Assembly (NCBI GenBank): GCA_037179385.1
Contig: CM074195.1
Coordinates: forward strand, 7,114,938 to 7,178,937
Source of the DNA: Holothuria scabra
Lineage: Eukaryota; Echinodermata; Holothuroidea; Aspidochirotida; Holothuriidae
Reading direction: 5' to 3'
DNA length: 64,000 bases
The position numbers and the translations under genes were made by a program. Each line of letters opens with the position of its first letter. Within the stretch, counting starts at the first letter, position 1. Below are positions 24,894 to 37,600 of this stretch, one piece after another. The notes below the pieces were generated by a model. The model was not told the DNA's origin and searched no databases. It saw nothing but the letters and a program-made list of their open reading frames with translations.

Positions 24894-27800
24894 CTGCAAT
24901 TGAAAAAAATAAACAGACTTTGCAAACGGCCAGCTATAGTGTATACCTGAGGTGCACTTGAAATAAACAAACTATCGACAAAACTGGTTAATCTTCAGTT
25001 TGTTTCGTTAAGAATTTTTAATATTTGAGAATCTCATGAATCCCTCTTTGGAAAATTAGGCTGTACCAGGAAAAACACAGGGTCAAGAAGTCGTTTTTGC
25101 TGTGAGCGCAAGCTCATATCCACACTGGTACGGTGAAATATAATATTACTACATTGATGTTGGTTTGTGCAAATTCGAGTCCATAAGTGCAAAAATGCAG
25201 CCAAGGTAGAGGTACAATTTCAACGTTGACCTATTCCCAAAATGCATTTCCATTGAAAATGAAACAATCACAAAAAATAAGTGGCTTATTGATTATTCGT
25301 TTTCATTACTATTATAGCCCTTTCTCAAATATTTAGCCACATTGCACTTTTGCAGATTATTTGAAGTAGCGGCTGTGTATTCATATAACCAAAGAACTTG
25401 CACAAAATATGTTTCTTAAGCTTTTAGTAAGCCGGAATATGGCTTCAACACGTTGTGTTGACAAATATGCCTGTTAATTCAATTTCTACGGTTCACATCA
25501 TTTTCCCATCATAAATAAAGAACCCGTTGTTTGATTAAGGTTTGTTTGCAAAATCCTTTCAAAACATGAAATATTGGGCAGTAAAAATCTTACACAATGT
25601 TAAGATAAGTACGCATGTTTACCTGTTAACATGCATAACTTACGGTGTAAGCCTACTTGTTCATTTCAGCTAACCCAGACAGAGGAGCTGAGTTTCCTTA
25701 ATGTTTTATTGTTTTAGGAAAGATGTACATATCAAAAATGCATTAACAGGTTACTTACTGACGGTTTTTCCCTCAAACCACCATTGACTCGTAGTCGTTA
25801 TATCAGTGTAACTGTCGAAGCTCGTTATCCATACATATCTAATACCTTGCAAAGGTATCAAGTCAACGTATACAGCGAGGGGCGTTTTTTCACCTTTCTT
25901 GAGAACTTCCACCGTCTTACCGTCATATGAAATCAAAAAGTCAGCTCTGTAACTTTAAAAACATGTAAAATATTTTTCTTTCAGATTTATACATTTTTTG
26001 CTGGACAAAATTTTGTTTGCGGCAATCATAATCGTAAGTTGTTTGTGGGACGTAATTTTTAAGCAAAATCGCTCAACCCAGACGAAAGAATCATAAGCAC
26101 CTAAAGAACTTATGATAAAATTAAGAAAAAATACCCTGACTTCTTTTTTCAAATGTTTAAGGTATGTACTTTGAAATCTTATAATTTATAGCAAAATGCA
26201 ATTCTTGTTCCCTACCTCAAATTATCCATCAACGTAAACGATGACGTAATGATTCTTATCATATTTTTTGCACTAGTCTTGTAACGACTTAAAAATATTT
26301 GAAATAATGTTCCTAGCATTATCACCCATGACAAGTGATAACTTGGCACTTGGTTACCACCTAAGCAAGTACCATGATATGACCCCTTTTATTTTAATAC
26401 TGGAAGCCATGTCAAAAGGAGCGAGACATGAGCTCTCCAGATCGACACTCAAGGTATCCAATGGCTCTCTCCATTGGCGTAGCAAAGGACCGGAGGTTTA
26501 CCCCTTATTGCCTAAGAGGGAAAAGATTAATGACAAAAGAACCAATGCTTTCAGAGATTATGCTGACACGATATCCCCAGAATTTTCATATCGCAATTTC
26601 AATTTCTACCGTAGTAGCGTTTGCTCATATATCAGTTTTGAAAATATTTTTCGAACTCTGAAAATAGAAAAAATCGGGTTTTCCTTAGGAAACGCTACAT
26701 CATCATTGAGTACCATCGGCAACTACAGTTTTAATGTCGTCAAAACAATCTCCAAAATTCGGCTTAAACCACAATCATTGTGGTGCGCTTCGTGCGCCGC
26801 ATATAACTTTTATACGGCGGGGTTTACACTTTAAGAAATATTGGAAATTGTAGGTGGTTTCGTCCTACCAAAAAGGGCTAACGACGTCATTGCCTAAGAT
26901 CTCTTCCTTATGTCATTAATCCAACTGACCGTGACAAAATCCCGGCTACGCCTTGATTCTCTGAAATTGGTGTATGGTGGGGGCCAAGACAAGGATGCTA
27001 TCAGCTTCCTTGGTTAGTCCTCTCCCAGTCTTGTGTATTTATTAAACTGTAAGCTACTTCGACCTTGAACTTCCCACAATGGCTTTCTCAAAGCAGCAAC
27101 ACGCTACACCGCCCGATAAGGCAAAAATTCTATAGTTGAATGGTTAACCAGATTCAAAATATGAAGGCAGGCATCTCCTCTTAAAAGTTTTGAACAAGTA
27201 AAAAAGAAGGAAAAATTTTCCTACAAAAGAGACCACAAAATGTAAATTATTTTTATGTTACTCGTTGAGTCTTTCGCAAAAAGGATTCTTCTTAATTTTT
27301 TAATATTAACCATTCACCACAGGACCACACAATTTTTAAAGCAAAATTTCTACTTACTCATCTGTAATGAGGTTTTCGACGAGTACATCAACGCCCTCTG
27401 TTCTTGAGCCGTTTCTCCAAATGCATACAAATCTGTCTTCTGGACCGTGTTTCAAAAACACTGTGGTGAGAAAGAGAGAGGGAGAGAGAGACCGTTTTAT
27501 AGTTTAAAAGTTGCGTTAAAAATTGAATTTATCATGTTGTCTTCGGTCAATTGTTTGTCAGCTACTTACACGGTAGTAGTTTCCTACATTATTATTACAG
27601 AACCGTAATATTGTCAGAAATCAATGTACCCGTCGTCTCTAAAGTAAAATTAACACTTGTTATTATGATTAATTTAATGATGATTGGAATCGTTGTTATC
27701 GTTGTTATTGTTATTATTTGGGCTTTTTTTTTTAAAAAATAAAGACAGAATACTGTAACAGAAAAATAAATTGTCTGTTAATGAATGCATCAGCTCCGTG

Positions 27801-30800
27801 GAAACTATGTTTTGTTAACGATACTTACTAATTTCATAAAAATTGTCACCAATGGATGCTGTGTCGCTCGATGAAAGACGGATGTAGCTGTTTCCTTGAG
27901 ATTTTAACGAGAAAGAAATGCTAAGTAGGTCGGAGTTGAAAATTTCCCCGACAAGTTTCCACTCTACGGGTTTCCCTGCTTCAATGTTAACCTCGATGTT
28001 GCTCTCCACTGGATATTTCAAAAGTAAAGGGAAGAAAATAGGAAATCATTCAGAATAAGAACGGAACGAAAAAAACCCAAAATTTCATCGGAATTGCTCT
28101 ACATGCTACAGTGCAATGCTTTAGTACATGAAAATTAACTTCTTTGGATTTTTATTTTTTAAAACTTAAGTAATTAAACACATTTAAGAACTGAAAACCA
28201 AAATCTCTCAACCCACCTTGACTGACTTGATCAACAACGTCATCGATTCCATCGGTGTCTCCTCCGTCACCTCCGTGGACATCATCACCATCATCATTGC
28301 CTTCACTATCACCATTATTATCATTTAAATCTTCCCTTTCATCATCGTCGTTTTCGTTGTCATCAACTCCTATATGTTCTCCTAGGTTTGATTCACTAAC
28401 AGAATTTGCGCTGTTATTGTCGTCTTCTCCATTATCGGCCTCGTCGTTCAAATCACCAGCACTGCTTCCTATGTCTCCTTCTTGACTCGTTTCACTGTCA
28501 GAACTCTTATTGGAATTATCGTCAGCTTCATGATTGTCATCGTTTTCGTGATCATCTTCATTACCGTCGTCCTCTTCGCCTTCCGTTCCTACTTGCCCTT
28601 CTTCACTTGATACACTGACAGAGTTGGAACTGTTATTTTCGTCTTCCCCATTGCTGACCTCGTCGTTAGCACTACTTTCTTTGTCTCCTCCTTGATTCGT
28701 TTCACTGTCAGAACTTTTATTTGAACCATCTTCACCTTCATGATTTTCCTCCTTTTCATCATCATCGTCTCCACTGGAACTGGCTTGTACCGTTTCCTTG
28801 CTGATAATGTAGGAGTTTCTGCTTTCCTTGTCGTCCGACACATTATCATCATTGTCGTGTCCGTCTTCCGTTCCTACTTGCCCTTCTTCACTTGATACAC
28901 TGAGAGAGTTGGCGCTGTATATGTCGTCTTCTCCATTATTGGCCTCGTCGTTCACATCACTAGCACTACTTCCTTTGTCTCCGTCTTGATTGGTTTCACC
29001 GTCAGAACTTTTACTTGAACCATCTTCACCTTCATGATTGTCCTCCTTTTCATCATCATCGTCTCCACTGGATCCGGCTTGTACCGTTTCCCTGCTGATA
29101 CTGTTTGGGGTTCTGCTTTCCCCGTCGTTATCATCATTGTCGTGTCCGCCTTCGGTTCCTTCTTGTCCTTCTTCACTTGATCGACTGAAAGAATTTACGC
29201 TGTTGTTTTCGTCTTCTTCATTATTTGCCTCGTCGTTCACATCACTAGCACTACTTCCTTTGTCTCCTTCTTGATTCGCTTCACTGTCAGAACTCTTATT
29301 TGAACCATCTTCACCTTCATGATTGTCCTCCTTTTCATCGTTATCGTCTCCACTGGATCCGCCTTGTACCGTTTCCTTGCTGATACTGTTGGAGGTTCTG
29401 CTTTCCACGTTGTCCGACACATTATCATCACTGTCGTGTCCGTCTTCCGTTCCTACTTGCCCTTCTTCACTTGATACACTGACAGAGTTGGCGCTGTTTA
29501 TGTCGTCTTCTCCATTATTGGCCTCGTCGTTAACATCACTAGCACTACTTCCTTTGTCTCCGTCTTGATTGGTTTCACCGTCAGAACTTTTACTTGAACC
29601 ATCTTCACCTTCATGATTGTCCTCCTTTTCATCGTTATCGTCTCCACTGGATCCGGCTTGTACCGTTTCCTTGCTGATACTGTTGGAGGTTCTGCTTTCC
29701 CTGTTGTCCGACACATTATCATCACTGTCGTGTCCGTCTTCCGTTCCTACTTGCCCTTCTTCACTTGATACACTGACAGAGTTGGCGCTGTTTATGTCGT
29801 CTTCTCCATTATTGGCCTCGTCGTTAACATCACTAGCACTACTTCCTTTGTCTCCGTCTTGATTGGTTTCACCGTCAGAACTTTTACTTGAACCATCTTC
29901 ACCTTCATGATTGTCCTCCTTTTCATCGTTATCGTCTCCACTGGATCCGGCTTGTACCGTTTCCTTGCTGATACTGTTGGAGGTTCTGCTTTCCCTGTTG
30001 TCCGACACATTATCATCACTGTCGTGTCCGTCTTCCGTTCCTACTTGCCCTTCTGCACTTGATACACTGAGAGAGTTGGCGCTGTATATGTCGTCTTCTC
30101 CATTATTGGCCTCGTCGTTCACATCACTAGCACTACTTCCTTTGTCTCCGTCTTGATTGGTTTCACCGTCAGAACTTTTACTTGAACCATCTTCACCTTC
30201 ATGATTGTCCTCCTTTGTATCATCATCGTCTCCACTGGATCCGGCTTGTACCGTTTCCTTGCTGATACTGTTGGCGATTCCGCTTTCCCCGTTGTCCGAC
30301 ACATTATCATCACTGTCGTGTCCGTCTTCCGTTCCTACTTGCCCTTCTTCACTTGATACACTGAGAGAGTTGGCGCTGTTTATGTCATCCTCTCCATTAT
30401 TGGCCTCGTCGTTAACATCACTAGCACTACTTCCTTTGTCTCCGTCTTGATTGGTTTCACCGTCAGAACTTTTACTTGAACCATCTTCACCTTCATGATT
30501 GTCCTCCTTTTCATCATCATCGTCTCCACTGGATCCGGCTTGTACCGTTTCCCTGCTGATACTGTTTGGGGTTCTGCTTTCCCCGTCGTTATCATCATTG
30601 TCGTGTCCGTCTTCGGTTCCTTCTTGTCCTTCTTCACTTGATCGACTGAAAGAATTTACGCTGTTGTTTTCGTCTTCTTCATTATTTGCCTCGTCGTTCA
30701 CATCACTAGCACTACTTCCTTTGTCTCCGTCTTGATTCGCTTCACCATCAGAACTTTTACTTGAACCGTCTTCACCTTCATGATTGTCCTCCCTTTCATC

Positions 30801-31486
30801 AACATCGTCTCCACTGGATCCGGCTTGTACCGTTTCCTTGCTGATACTGTTGGAGGTTCTGCTTTCCCTGTCGTCCGACACTTTATCGTCATTGTCGTGT
30901 CCGTCTTCGGTTCCTTCTTGTCCTTCTTCACTTGATACACTGGCAGAGTTGGCGCTGCTTATGTCGTCTTCTCCATTATTGGCCTCGTCGTTCACATCAC
31001 TAGCACTACTTCCTTTGTCTCCGTCTTGATTGGTTTCACCGTCAGAACTTTTACTTGAACCATCTTCACCTTCATGATTGTCCTCCTTTTTATCATCATC
31101 GTCTCCACTGGATCCGGCTTGTACCGTTTCCTTGCTGATACTGTTGGAGATTCTGCTTTCCCCGTCGTCCGACGGGTTATCATCATTGTCGTGTCCGCCT
31201 TCGGTGCCTTCTTTTCCTTCTTCACTTGATCGACTGAAAGAATTTGCGCTGTTATTGTCGGCTTCTCCATTATCGACCTCGTCGTTCAAATCACCAGTGT
31301 TAATCTCTGTTCCTTCTTCCTGACTAGTACTGCTCAATGAGATTTCATTTGGATCGTCTTCATCTCCATTATTTGTCACAGTAACCTGGCCGCTTTCAGT
31401 GTCTTCTTCTTGAATTTCACCTTCATCCCCTACATTTGCTGCGTCGTCCTCCTCGTTCTGGTTAGTTTCCTCTGGTTGTACATGTT
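24883..31486 (-). CDS. Gene C: giant acidic repeat protein with C-terminal Methyltransf_FA-like domain
   Basis: Spliced model, in transcript order: 28217-31486, 27829-28008, 27358-27460, 25759-25946 and a short last exon 24883-24893. Every junction has GT/AG and consistent phase; donors are GTGGGT once and GTAAGT at the rest. Exon 1 begins at an acceptor (CCTTATCCCTCACAG), so a 5' exon with start and signal peptide is missing from the model. The product is ~1,250 residues. The first ~1,090 are Ser/Asp/Glu/Gly/Asn repeats with no Cys and almost no aromatics. The last ~160 form a Methyltransf_FA-like domain: FSLKSQGNSYIRLSSS, then YEIMFLKHG, then ADFLISYDGKTVEV and VWITSFDSY. SxE motifs (ISKE, SSEE) recur in each repeat; SxE is the known site type of the Fam20C secretory kinase. 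The domain family was named from a proposed methyltransferase, but no methyl-donor site is visible and I do not claim enzyme activity. The last exon (KRV, stop) is the weakest part. Confidence 0.75.
25759..28008 (-). CDS. Gene C domain exons (Methyltransf_FA-like)
   Basis: Three exons encode the domain: 27829-28008 (180 nt; ESNIEVNIEAGKPVEWK ... YEI), 27358-27460 (103 nt; FLKHGPEDRFVCIWRNG ... LITD) and 25759-25946 (188 nt; ADFLISYDGKTVEVLKKG ... SQWWFEGKTV). All three donors are GTAAGT. Exon lengths 180 and 103 are identical to those of gene B, and all phases match. The order (beta-rich start, Y-E-I/M, later W/F-rich strands) follows the Methyltransf_FA family. Confidence 0.82.
26307..26834 (+). 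other. Open frame of 175 codons in a gene C intron, probably not a gene
   Basis: This frame lies opposite the intron between the 103-nt and 188-nt exons of gene C. It has no recognisable motif. Part of it (near 26470-26510) reads like translated dispersed-repeat text, and another frame is open across the same bases. I list it only so the reader knows it was considered. Confidence 0.15.
28217..31486 (-). CDS. Gene C acidic exon (3,270 nt, phase 1-1)
   Basis: A single open exon coding for 1,089 full codons between an acceptor at 31487 and the donor CAAG|GTGGGT at 28217. The mature start EHVQPEETNQNEED looks like the residues after a signal-peptide exon. Nine repeat units of 98 or 95 residues follow, then a degenerate D/E/N/G-rich tail ending DDVVDQVSQ. 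Many antisense and off-frame open frames here are shadows of the biased codons. Confidence 0.88.
28550..31320 (-). repeat. 294/285-bp coding minisatellite in gene C
   Basis: Nine units of 294 bp (98 aa) or 285 bp (95 aa) plus partial ends, all in frame. The core of a unit reads SSEEGQ, GTEDGHD, NSISKETVQAGSSGDD, EDNHEGEDGSSKSSDGE, NQDGDKGSSASDVNDEANN. Two units, at about 30450-30735 and 28985-29270, are the 95-residue variant: they lack three residues (VSD-like) and read NEEDENNSVNSFSRSS and TPNSISRETV. The units between them are 98 residues. Confidence 0.9.
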
Positions 31487-33494
31487 CTGTGAGGGATAAG
31501 GTGAAAATGAAGTAAATGTTTTTAAGAAACACAATAAAATGTAAAAACGTAAGTCACATTTGTAAGCTCTATCACATTCTTGAAAATATTAGATGTACCC
31601 AAACGATTGCAGTTGTAAAATTTTCCTTTTGTACATTAAATGATCTATGGTTAACAGGAATTATTCAGAATAAATTTGTTAATGTCATGCATGCTATCAC
31701 TTATACAACTTGTCCTACATTTTTTATATCACGTGCTATGGTAGTCGAGGATCATTCTTACATCCCTTTAAAAGTTCATCTGTTTCAATTGTAGCTTGCA
31801 AGACAATTGTTTATGTAAAATGTGAAGTTTTCATTCCCCTGTCGCTAATACCACAGGCACCTGTGATGATTCCTTTTGAACAATCAACCAAAGACCATTT
31901 TACTTCTAGTAACCTAAATAGCACATCAATCACCCCCTCCCCCCCCCCCCCCCCCATCGGCCATCACTTGCTTCTTCCTCGCGAAATGATAAGTATGCGC
32001 GAAATAAACGCATTTCTACAGATATTCCTGTGGGAGATAATGGTCCACACCAGCTAATGACAAGGCTGAAATTGGTCCACAGTAGCCAATGATAGGGCAT
32101 TAAAACAGCATTTTTCAGGCTTATACGTTGAATCTTAGCAGTCAGTATCTTTGTAGTGTTGTAGTTTCCAATATTTTTTTTTAATAGAGTAGGTGCCCTT
32201 ACGTGCAATCTAGTGCCACAGATGCCTTTATTTTAGACAGTAGAGGAAAATAGAAAACATTTGGGGTACATCTTGTCCTATTTTGAAACTGTCTGAGAAA
32301 TTCGGTGTCTTTACGTGCAATTTGGTTCCACTATGCTACCTTTTGAAGTAAAATTTGTTTTACTAAAGTACGTATTTCTAAAATAGAAAATTTCATCCTT
32401 GAGAGAGGGTCATGGCCCAATGCCTCCCCCGCTAACGCCACTATCCTCATTCTACTCTCATGGGCTTGAAAAACTATCCTTGGGCCGAAATGGTAGAATA
32501 TTTGGGTAAACGTTGCCAAACAGTTGTGACGGTTGGGATATTTGCTCTTTTTATGTGAACATTTACCTACAAATGAACACTCAAAATATCGACTGTTTGG
32601 ACAGTACTTTACAGCTGAGGAAAGCTAGCTTAGGATATCTTAGATTCTGTGAACTTTATCTCATGGTGGCTCTCCGTCTACATGCTTTAGGCACGATGAC
32701 ATATTACTACAGACGGTTACACACATGGGTATGGCAAGTTGAAGTGAAATGTGTTGTTATTTTAAAGAACTAATAATGATGCAAAATATCCAGTTTTAGA
32801 ATGCAAAAACCAAGGCAAATGAAACGTAAATTATTTCTGAACTTTTGAACTTCTGCACTTTTGTGTCATAGTATTAACTAGGCTTCTCCTCCTTCAGTCT
32901 GACCCTCCAGTACCATTTATCAATCTAGGTCTGCCCTTTCACCAAATTTTAAAATTGCTCCGGCAGCAGCTCCAGACTGACTGGACGGCACTAAAGAAAC
33001 ATAGACAAGTGACCGCAGTTCCTTTTAGTGCATGTAACATTACACTTTATTTCAAGTTGCACTCCGTTTAAAGTTGGGGCATGCGCAAACAGTGTAATTT
33101 GTAATCTCTACATATCTGGGATCAGAATTTGTACTAATACAGTTGAAAGATCATGATAATCATGAATCATGAATCGTTATAAAGCTATTAGAATTACACT
33201 GCCTAAATGAGAAAGAAGGTGTTAAAAACTGGATTTAACGTTTTATAAGTTTTTAAGAGCCATGTTCGTTTCCGACGGTAATTTTCATTCTAGCTCCAGA
33301 TATTTTGTTACTCTTACTTAGTTTGTTATCTTGTGTGTTAAAATTCATCTTGAAATGAACTTCTCAATTCGTTGCCGGATTACCCTACTTCAGATGGTTT
33401 CCAAACGGGCTCAGATCCTAATAAGTTGTTTGCTAAGTGTTTTTCAATACAGCAATGAGATGACAGAAATAAGATTTTTAAGTTGAAAGTAGTT
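31487..33494. other. Region upstream of the gene C acidic exon
   Basis: I searched the minus strand here, and on to 34680, for an ATG followed by a hydrophobic stretch and a phase-1 donor, and found none that worked. No other gene is seen. Unknown short repeats and a C-run are present. Confidence 0.5.
31933..31955 (+). repeat. C-homopolymer tract
   Basis: Run of C with one interrupting T. Similar G or C runs occur at 10265-10280, 18429-18443, 20572-20586, 36967-36981 and 57103-57114. Confidence 0.9.
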
Positions 33495-33570
33495 GGGGAC
33501 CGCGTGTTTGGTCTAACGTTTACATCCGCCTGTCACCCGGAAGGCCCGGGTTCGTTCCCCAGGTCGAGGC
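33495..33570 (+). repeat. tRNA-Asp-derived sequence (SINE head or tRNA pseudogene)
   Basis: The 3' two-thirds match a tRNA-Asp: anticodon arm CCGCCTGTCACCCGG with GTC anticodon, then a T-arm with B-box-like GGGTTCGTTCC. The 5' part is diverged and the acceptor stem does not close well. It runs directly into the tandem ACTAACTG tract that follows, which suggests a tRNA-derived SINE with a simple-repeat tail and not a working tRNA gene. Confidence 0.55.
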
Positions 33571-33925
33571 AAACTAACTAACTGACTAACTGACTAACTG
33601 ACTAACTGACTGACTGACTGACTAACTGACTAACTGACTGACTGACTAACTGACTAACTGACTAACTGACTTACTAACTGACTAACTGACTAACTGACTT
33701 ACTAACTGACCAGCTGACTTACTAACTGACTAACTGACTTACTAACTGACTAACTGACTTACTAACTGACTAACTGACTTACTGACTAACTGACTAACTG
33801 ACTAGGTGACTAACTGACTAACTGACTAACTGACTACCTAACCAACTAACTAACTGACTGACTAACTTAATCACTAACTCACTAATTAACTAACTAACTC
33901 ACTTTCTCACTAACTATCTAACGAA
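33571..33925 (+). repeat. (ACTAACTG)n-type microsatellite
   Basis: About 350 bases of mixed 4- and 8-base units (ACTA, ACTG, ACTT), regular at the left and decaying at the right end. It begins at the 3' end of the tRNA-Asp-like sequence. Confidence 0.9.
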
Positions 33926-34204
33926 CTAATCATTCCTCGAAAATTTGCTAAGTCGCCTTGTTTGATTAAAAGGTATGTATCTGACGCCCTTTTCTCGGTA
34001 CCTAATGTTTCAGTTTGAAAAAGTTTATTATCGTTCACAGAATGTTAATCTCGTTATTCTCTCAGTTAACGTAACTTGCCCCAAGTACCGAATTTTTCTC
34101 TTTCAACAAGTTTCGTTTCTAAGCTGGATTTTCAAATCCTATGTTTGCTCATAATTTTCATCATTCGTTTACGGGATCCATGCCGATAACACTACGTGAG
34201 AGCC

Positions 34205-34395
34205 AGTTCCTATAGATAAAACCGAATAGTCAAGTGATGGCCTGGTTGTGGTTGGTTTGGTTTTGTCAGGCATAATTGGGGTACTTCAGCTTCAATCTCT
34301 GAAGTTCTTGCTTCACTTTATCCTCCATGATTTCTCACTAAGCTACTCTTTGATTCCCTCAGTTTCACTAAAAATGAGTTGTTAGAATTGTCTAT
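34205..34395 (+). repeat. Dispersed repeat, copy 2 (relative at 9228-9530)
   Basis: Shares the CCTATAGA...CCGAA block and the CTCTTTGATTCCCTCAGTTTCACT block with 9228-9530, in the same order and strand. Non-coding. Confidence 0.5.
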
Positions 34396-34662
34396 GAACA
34401 ATTATAGTAAAACCTATTTAGGGCTGAAGAAGCGCAGTTACGGCCGCCTTTCTACCTCCTCGAATTTGTCTCTAACTGACTTATTGCCGAGCAATTAGCA
34501 CGCAGTTACCTCGTGAAACCCGATTGGACTTACGTGCTGTTGGTGAGACAAAGGGTCGATTCAATTCCCACGGAATAACAAACGCGATGACGAATAGAAT
34601 TCTTAGTTTGTCAAAGCTTGGTACAAAATTATGTAAAGAACTGTCCAGATATAGGTGAGAAC

Positions 34663-34668
34663 TTTATT
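34663..34668 (-). promoter_or_regulatory. Polyadenylation signal of gene A
   Basis: AATAAA on the minus strand, only 13 bases after the gene A stop codon, so the 3'UTR is very short if this signal is used. Confidence 0.6.
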
Positions 34669-34681
34669 TTGAAATTGGAAC

Positions 34682-37600
34682 TTAGATAATTGGAATATAG
34701 ATATCATCATCTTTACCTTCTTCAGGTGGAACATAGTCGCTTGGTTCGTTGACAGAAGAACAGAATTCCGATCGTAAAAATTGCCACACGCTTGGGGTGT
34801 TAAGACTGGTTACACCCACATGCCAACCTTTAACACTTGGCGGATTGTAATCTTTTGCCAGTTCTCTTCGTGTTCCTAGGTATTCTTCGTATAATGTGAC
34901 TGCTCCATTAGAGTACTCGATGGAAAAAGTTTGCCATTGACTACAACGAAAATTGAAATTAAAACAATTAAAAGAAAATTAAAAAATCAGGATTTGACAC
35001 TTTTATTCTTTTGCCACGCGTTTATCTGGTTCACACAATCAACCAATGCATCTTTTTCGTGTTTTCATTCTTTTTTATTCACTCAACATTCAGAAATCAG
35101 ATAGAGCCTGCAATTCAGATGTGAAATATGATTCATCATAGATACTGGAGCAGAAAATGTCACAGTGGTTAAAGGAACAAATCCCAAAACATTAGATCAG
35201 AAAAACCCTTATATCAACATTTTAAGGCATGCAAGAGTACTTTAATTTATCATTCACAGTTTGCGGCAACTCAGTCGAATAAAACGACACCTACTTTGTT
35301 AGAAGGTTGGGCCAGGGCACGTCCACTGCAAAAGAAGTGCCGAATCCCCAAACGAAACACACGTTTAAATTGTATTGCGCACCAAGCACTAAGAGAAGAG
35401 AAACAACAATATTGCAACTTTAATTTATGTTGGATAAAACACATTTAAATTTCAACAAAAGTGAAGCTTACACCACGGATGTGATCTTCCTACGAAATGA
35501 CAATAAAACCAACTACCCAACTAAAAAGTGTAAACATAATATTACCAAAACAGATCATCACAGTAATTGTAAAGGGAAGTTTAAGCAATAACTTAATTTT
35601 CATATATAAAGGGGGATAAAATGTACTTAATGCGATGACAATAAAATTCAAATCGGATATTTATATATTTATCGAGACATCAGTGAATAAAGTAAGTAGA
35701 CTTGTGTTCCAAAGTGAACGTGAGGATAGAAGAGGTTATATCACTTCCCGATATTGACATGGAATCTTTGTTTTCCGTTTTTCAGACTGTTATGTTGACC
35801 TTGAAGGTATTCTAAGGGTACTTAAGCAATTATATTCTGAAAATATGAGGTTATAGAGGAGGAAATTAGTATGTAAATTTGAACGAAAAACAAAATACTT
35901 CATATTAATGTAAGGATGTGGTGTAAATGTGCTTGCTTCAAAATCAACTTTTCGATAAAAATGTGAAAACTTTACGTCTTCATATCTTGAGAACAATACA
36001 TCAGATTTTAATGCCAATTGACCAAAATGGTAAGAATAAGTACCCCTAGATTTGATATGGGTACCCCCATATCAAAACTTGATGTGTCCTTTAACCCTAC
36101 CAATAACTCATGTAACAACGACCCATAGTATCACTAACCTGTTCCCAATTTGAAAAGTATGCCCTTTATGTAACACTTATAGAGATATGCAAAATTGAAC
36201 GATGGCATCAGAAAAGCTTTAAAGATTTGGTGAGATTGAAAACAGAAAAGGGAGACACTAACCACCATTTATCACAGTCTGAAGACAGTGTGAGGATGTC
36301 TAGGGTTCTTTAAATTCTTAGGACAAATAATATTGGATACACCTGTTACCCCGTGGAAATAGAACGTTTTTTGCTCCTTCATTTTATTGTCTTCACCCTT
36401 GGATGATTTTGCTGAGGGGTAGTGTTACTGTTGGAATGTCTCATTTGTAAAGAAAAAACATAATTCAGTTTTCATATCAGTATAGAACAATAAAGGTAGG
36501 ACGGGTTGAGAAGACGAGAGAACGTCAACAGCAATAGCAACGTAGAAAGCACCTCATTCATTTGTAACTTACTTGCTCGGTAAACCGTTCCTTTCAAATC
36601 TGGTTCAGGTGAGAAAATTATGATAGCATCGTGAAGGGCTCTCAACTGAAACTTTATAGTACAACTTTCACTAGGAAGAGGTATGGGGAGCCATTCGTAG
36701 TTCCCGGCATTTGCGTAAGTGATGTCCACTCTTTGCAGTAAGTCTGGACGTGTGTAAAATTTAAAAGATGTAACATATGATTTTTTCGGTAACTGTTTAT
36801 GCGATGAATTCGATGAATCCATTCAATACGTAAAGCCAGGTCTATGGTTTTCTCTTTTTTCCCATTTTCTCGTGTTTGGAAATCATTTGCATGCAAGTTC
36901 GTTGTTAGGCTATGCATGATAACTGATCGCGACATAATGTCAGTGGATAAATAGTGAAGTGCTCTCGGGGGGGGGGGGGGGCTTTTAGCCCGTTGATGAA
37001 AATCCTGCCATAAGAGGCCCCACTTTCAAGTTTTCCTCCCTGAGGCATTACGATAATACCGGGGTAATTCAACGGAGACGAACGTTCTGTGTCCTAAACT
37101 TAAATTATAGATTCGACACAACCGTTCATGCACTAATGTTCTTTAACACCTTGTTGAAAGTTTACCTGTAAAGGCAATCGATTACCTTGTATTTTTAATG
37201 AATATACAAACTTTCATAAAACAAAGCGACGACTGTGGTCAGGCAGACACAAAAAGCTCATAATTATTCATGTAAAAAAATTGACCCCATGTCGCATTTT
37301 CACCTGAACGAGGGTTATTACCCGAACTGCCAACAGAAGATCATGCAAACCCAGTGAAGCATAATGTTGCGGAAACTGCCAATTTGTTCTGATGTCTAAG
37401 TAAGCACTGAACACATTTTGCCCACCCAAAATATGTTTACTAACATTTGCCTTCTACCAAGTTTATTAGGACAGGCAATACACTTTAGAATGCTTTTGCC
37501 ACACTCTTTGGTTGGGAAAACATCCGCATTTTTACAACATCGCCACCGTATTGCTAGATAGCTACGTTTTCATAATTTATTTCAGTTCATAAAAATACCC

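Noticed and set aside
26307..26834. 175-codon plus-strand open frame within a gene C intron.
   Set aside because: No motif, an overlapping second open frame, and repeat-like DNA.
28255..31323. Many open frames of 64-92 codons antisense or off-frame to the gene C acid exon (Ser/Leu/Pro-rich or Met/Lys/Thr-rich).
   Set aside because: They recur with the 294-bp period and are by-products of the repeat's codon bias. The acid frame alone is continuous and joins the domain exons in phase.
32331..32519. Minus-strand ATG frame (MKFSILEIRTL) as a signal exon for gene C.
   Set aside because: Not a signal peptide: charged residues break the hydrophobic stretch, and no good phase-1 donor follows.
33571..33925. 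Regular short repeats considered as a CRISPR array.
   Set aside because: Units are 4 or 8 bases with no spacers, and the DNA is eukaryotic.
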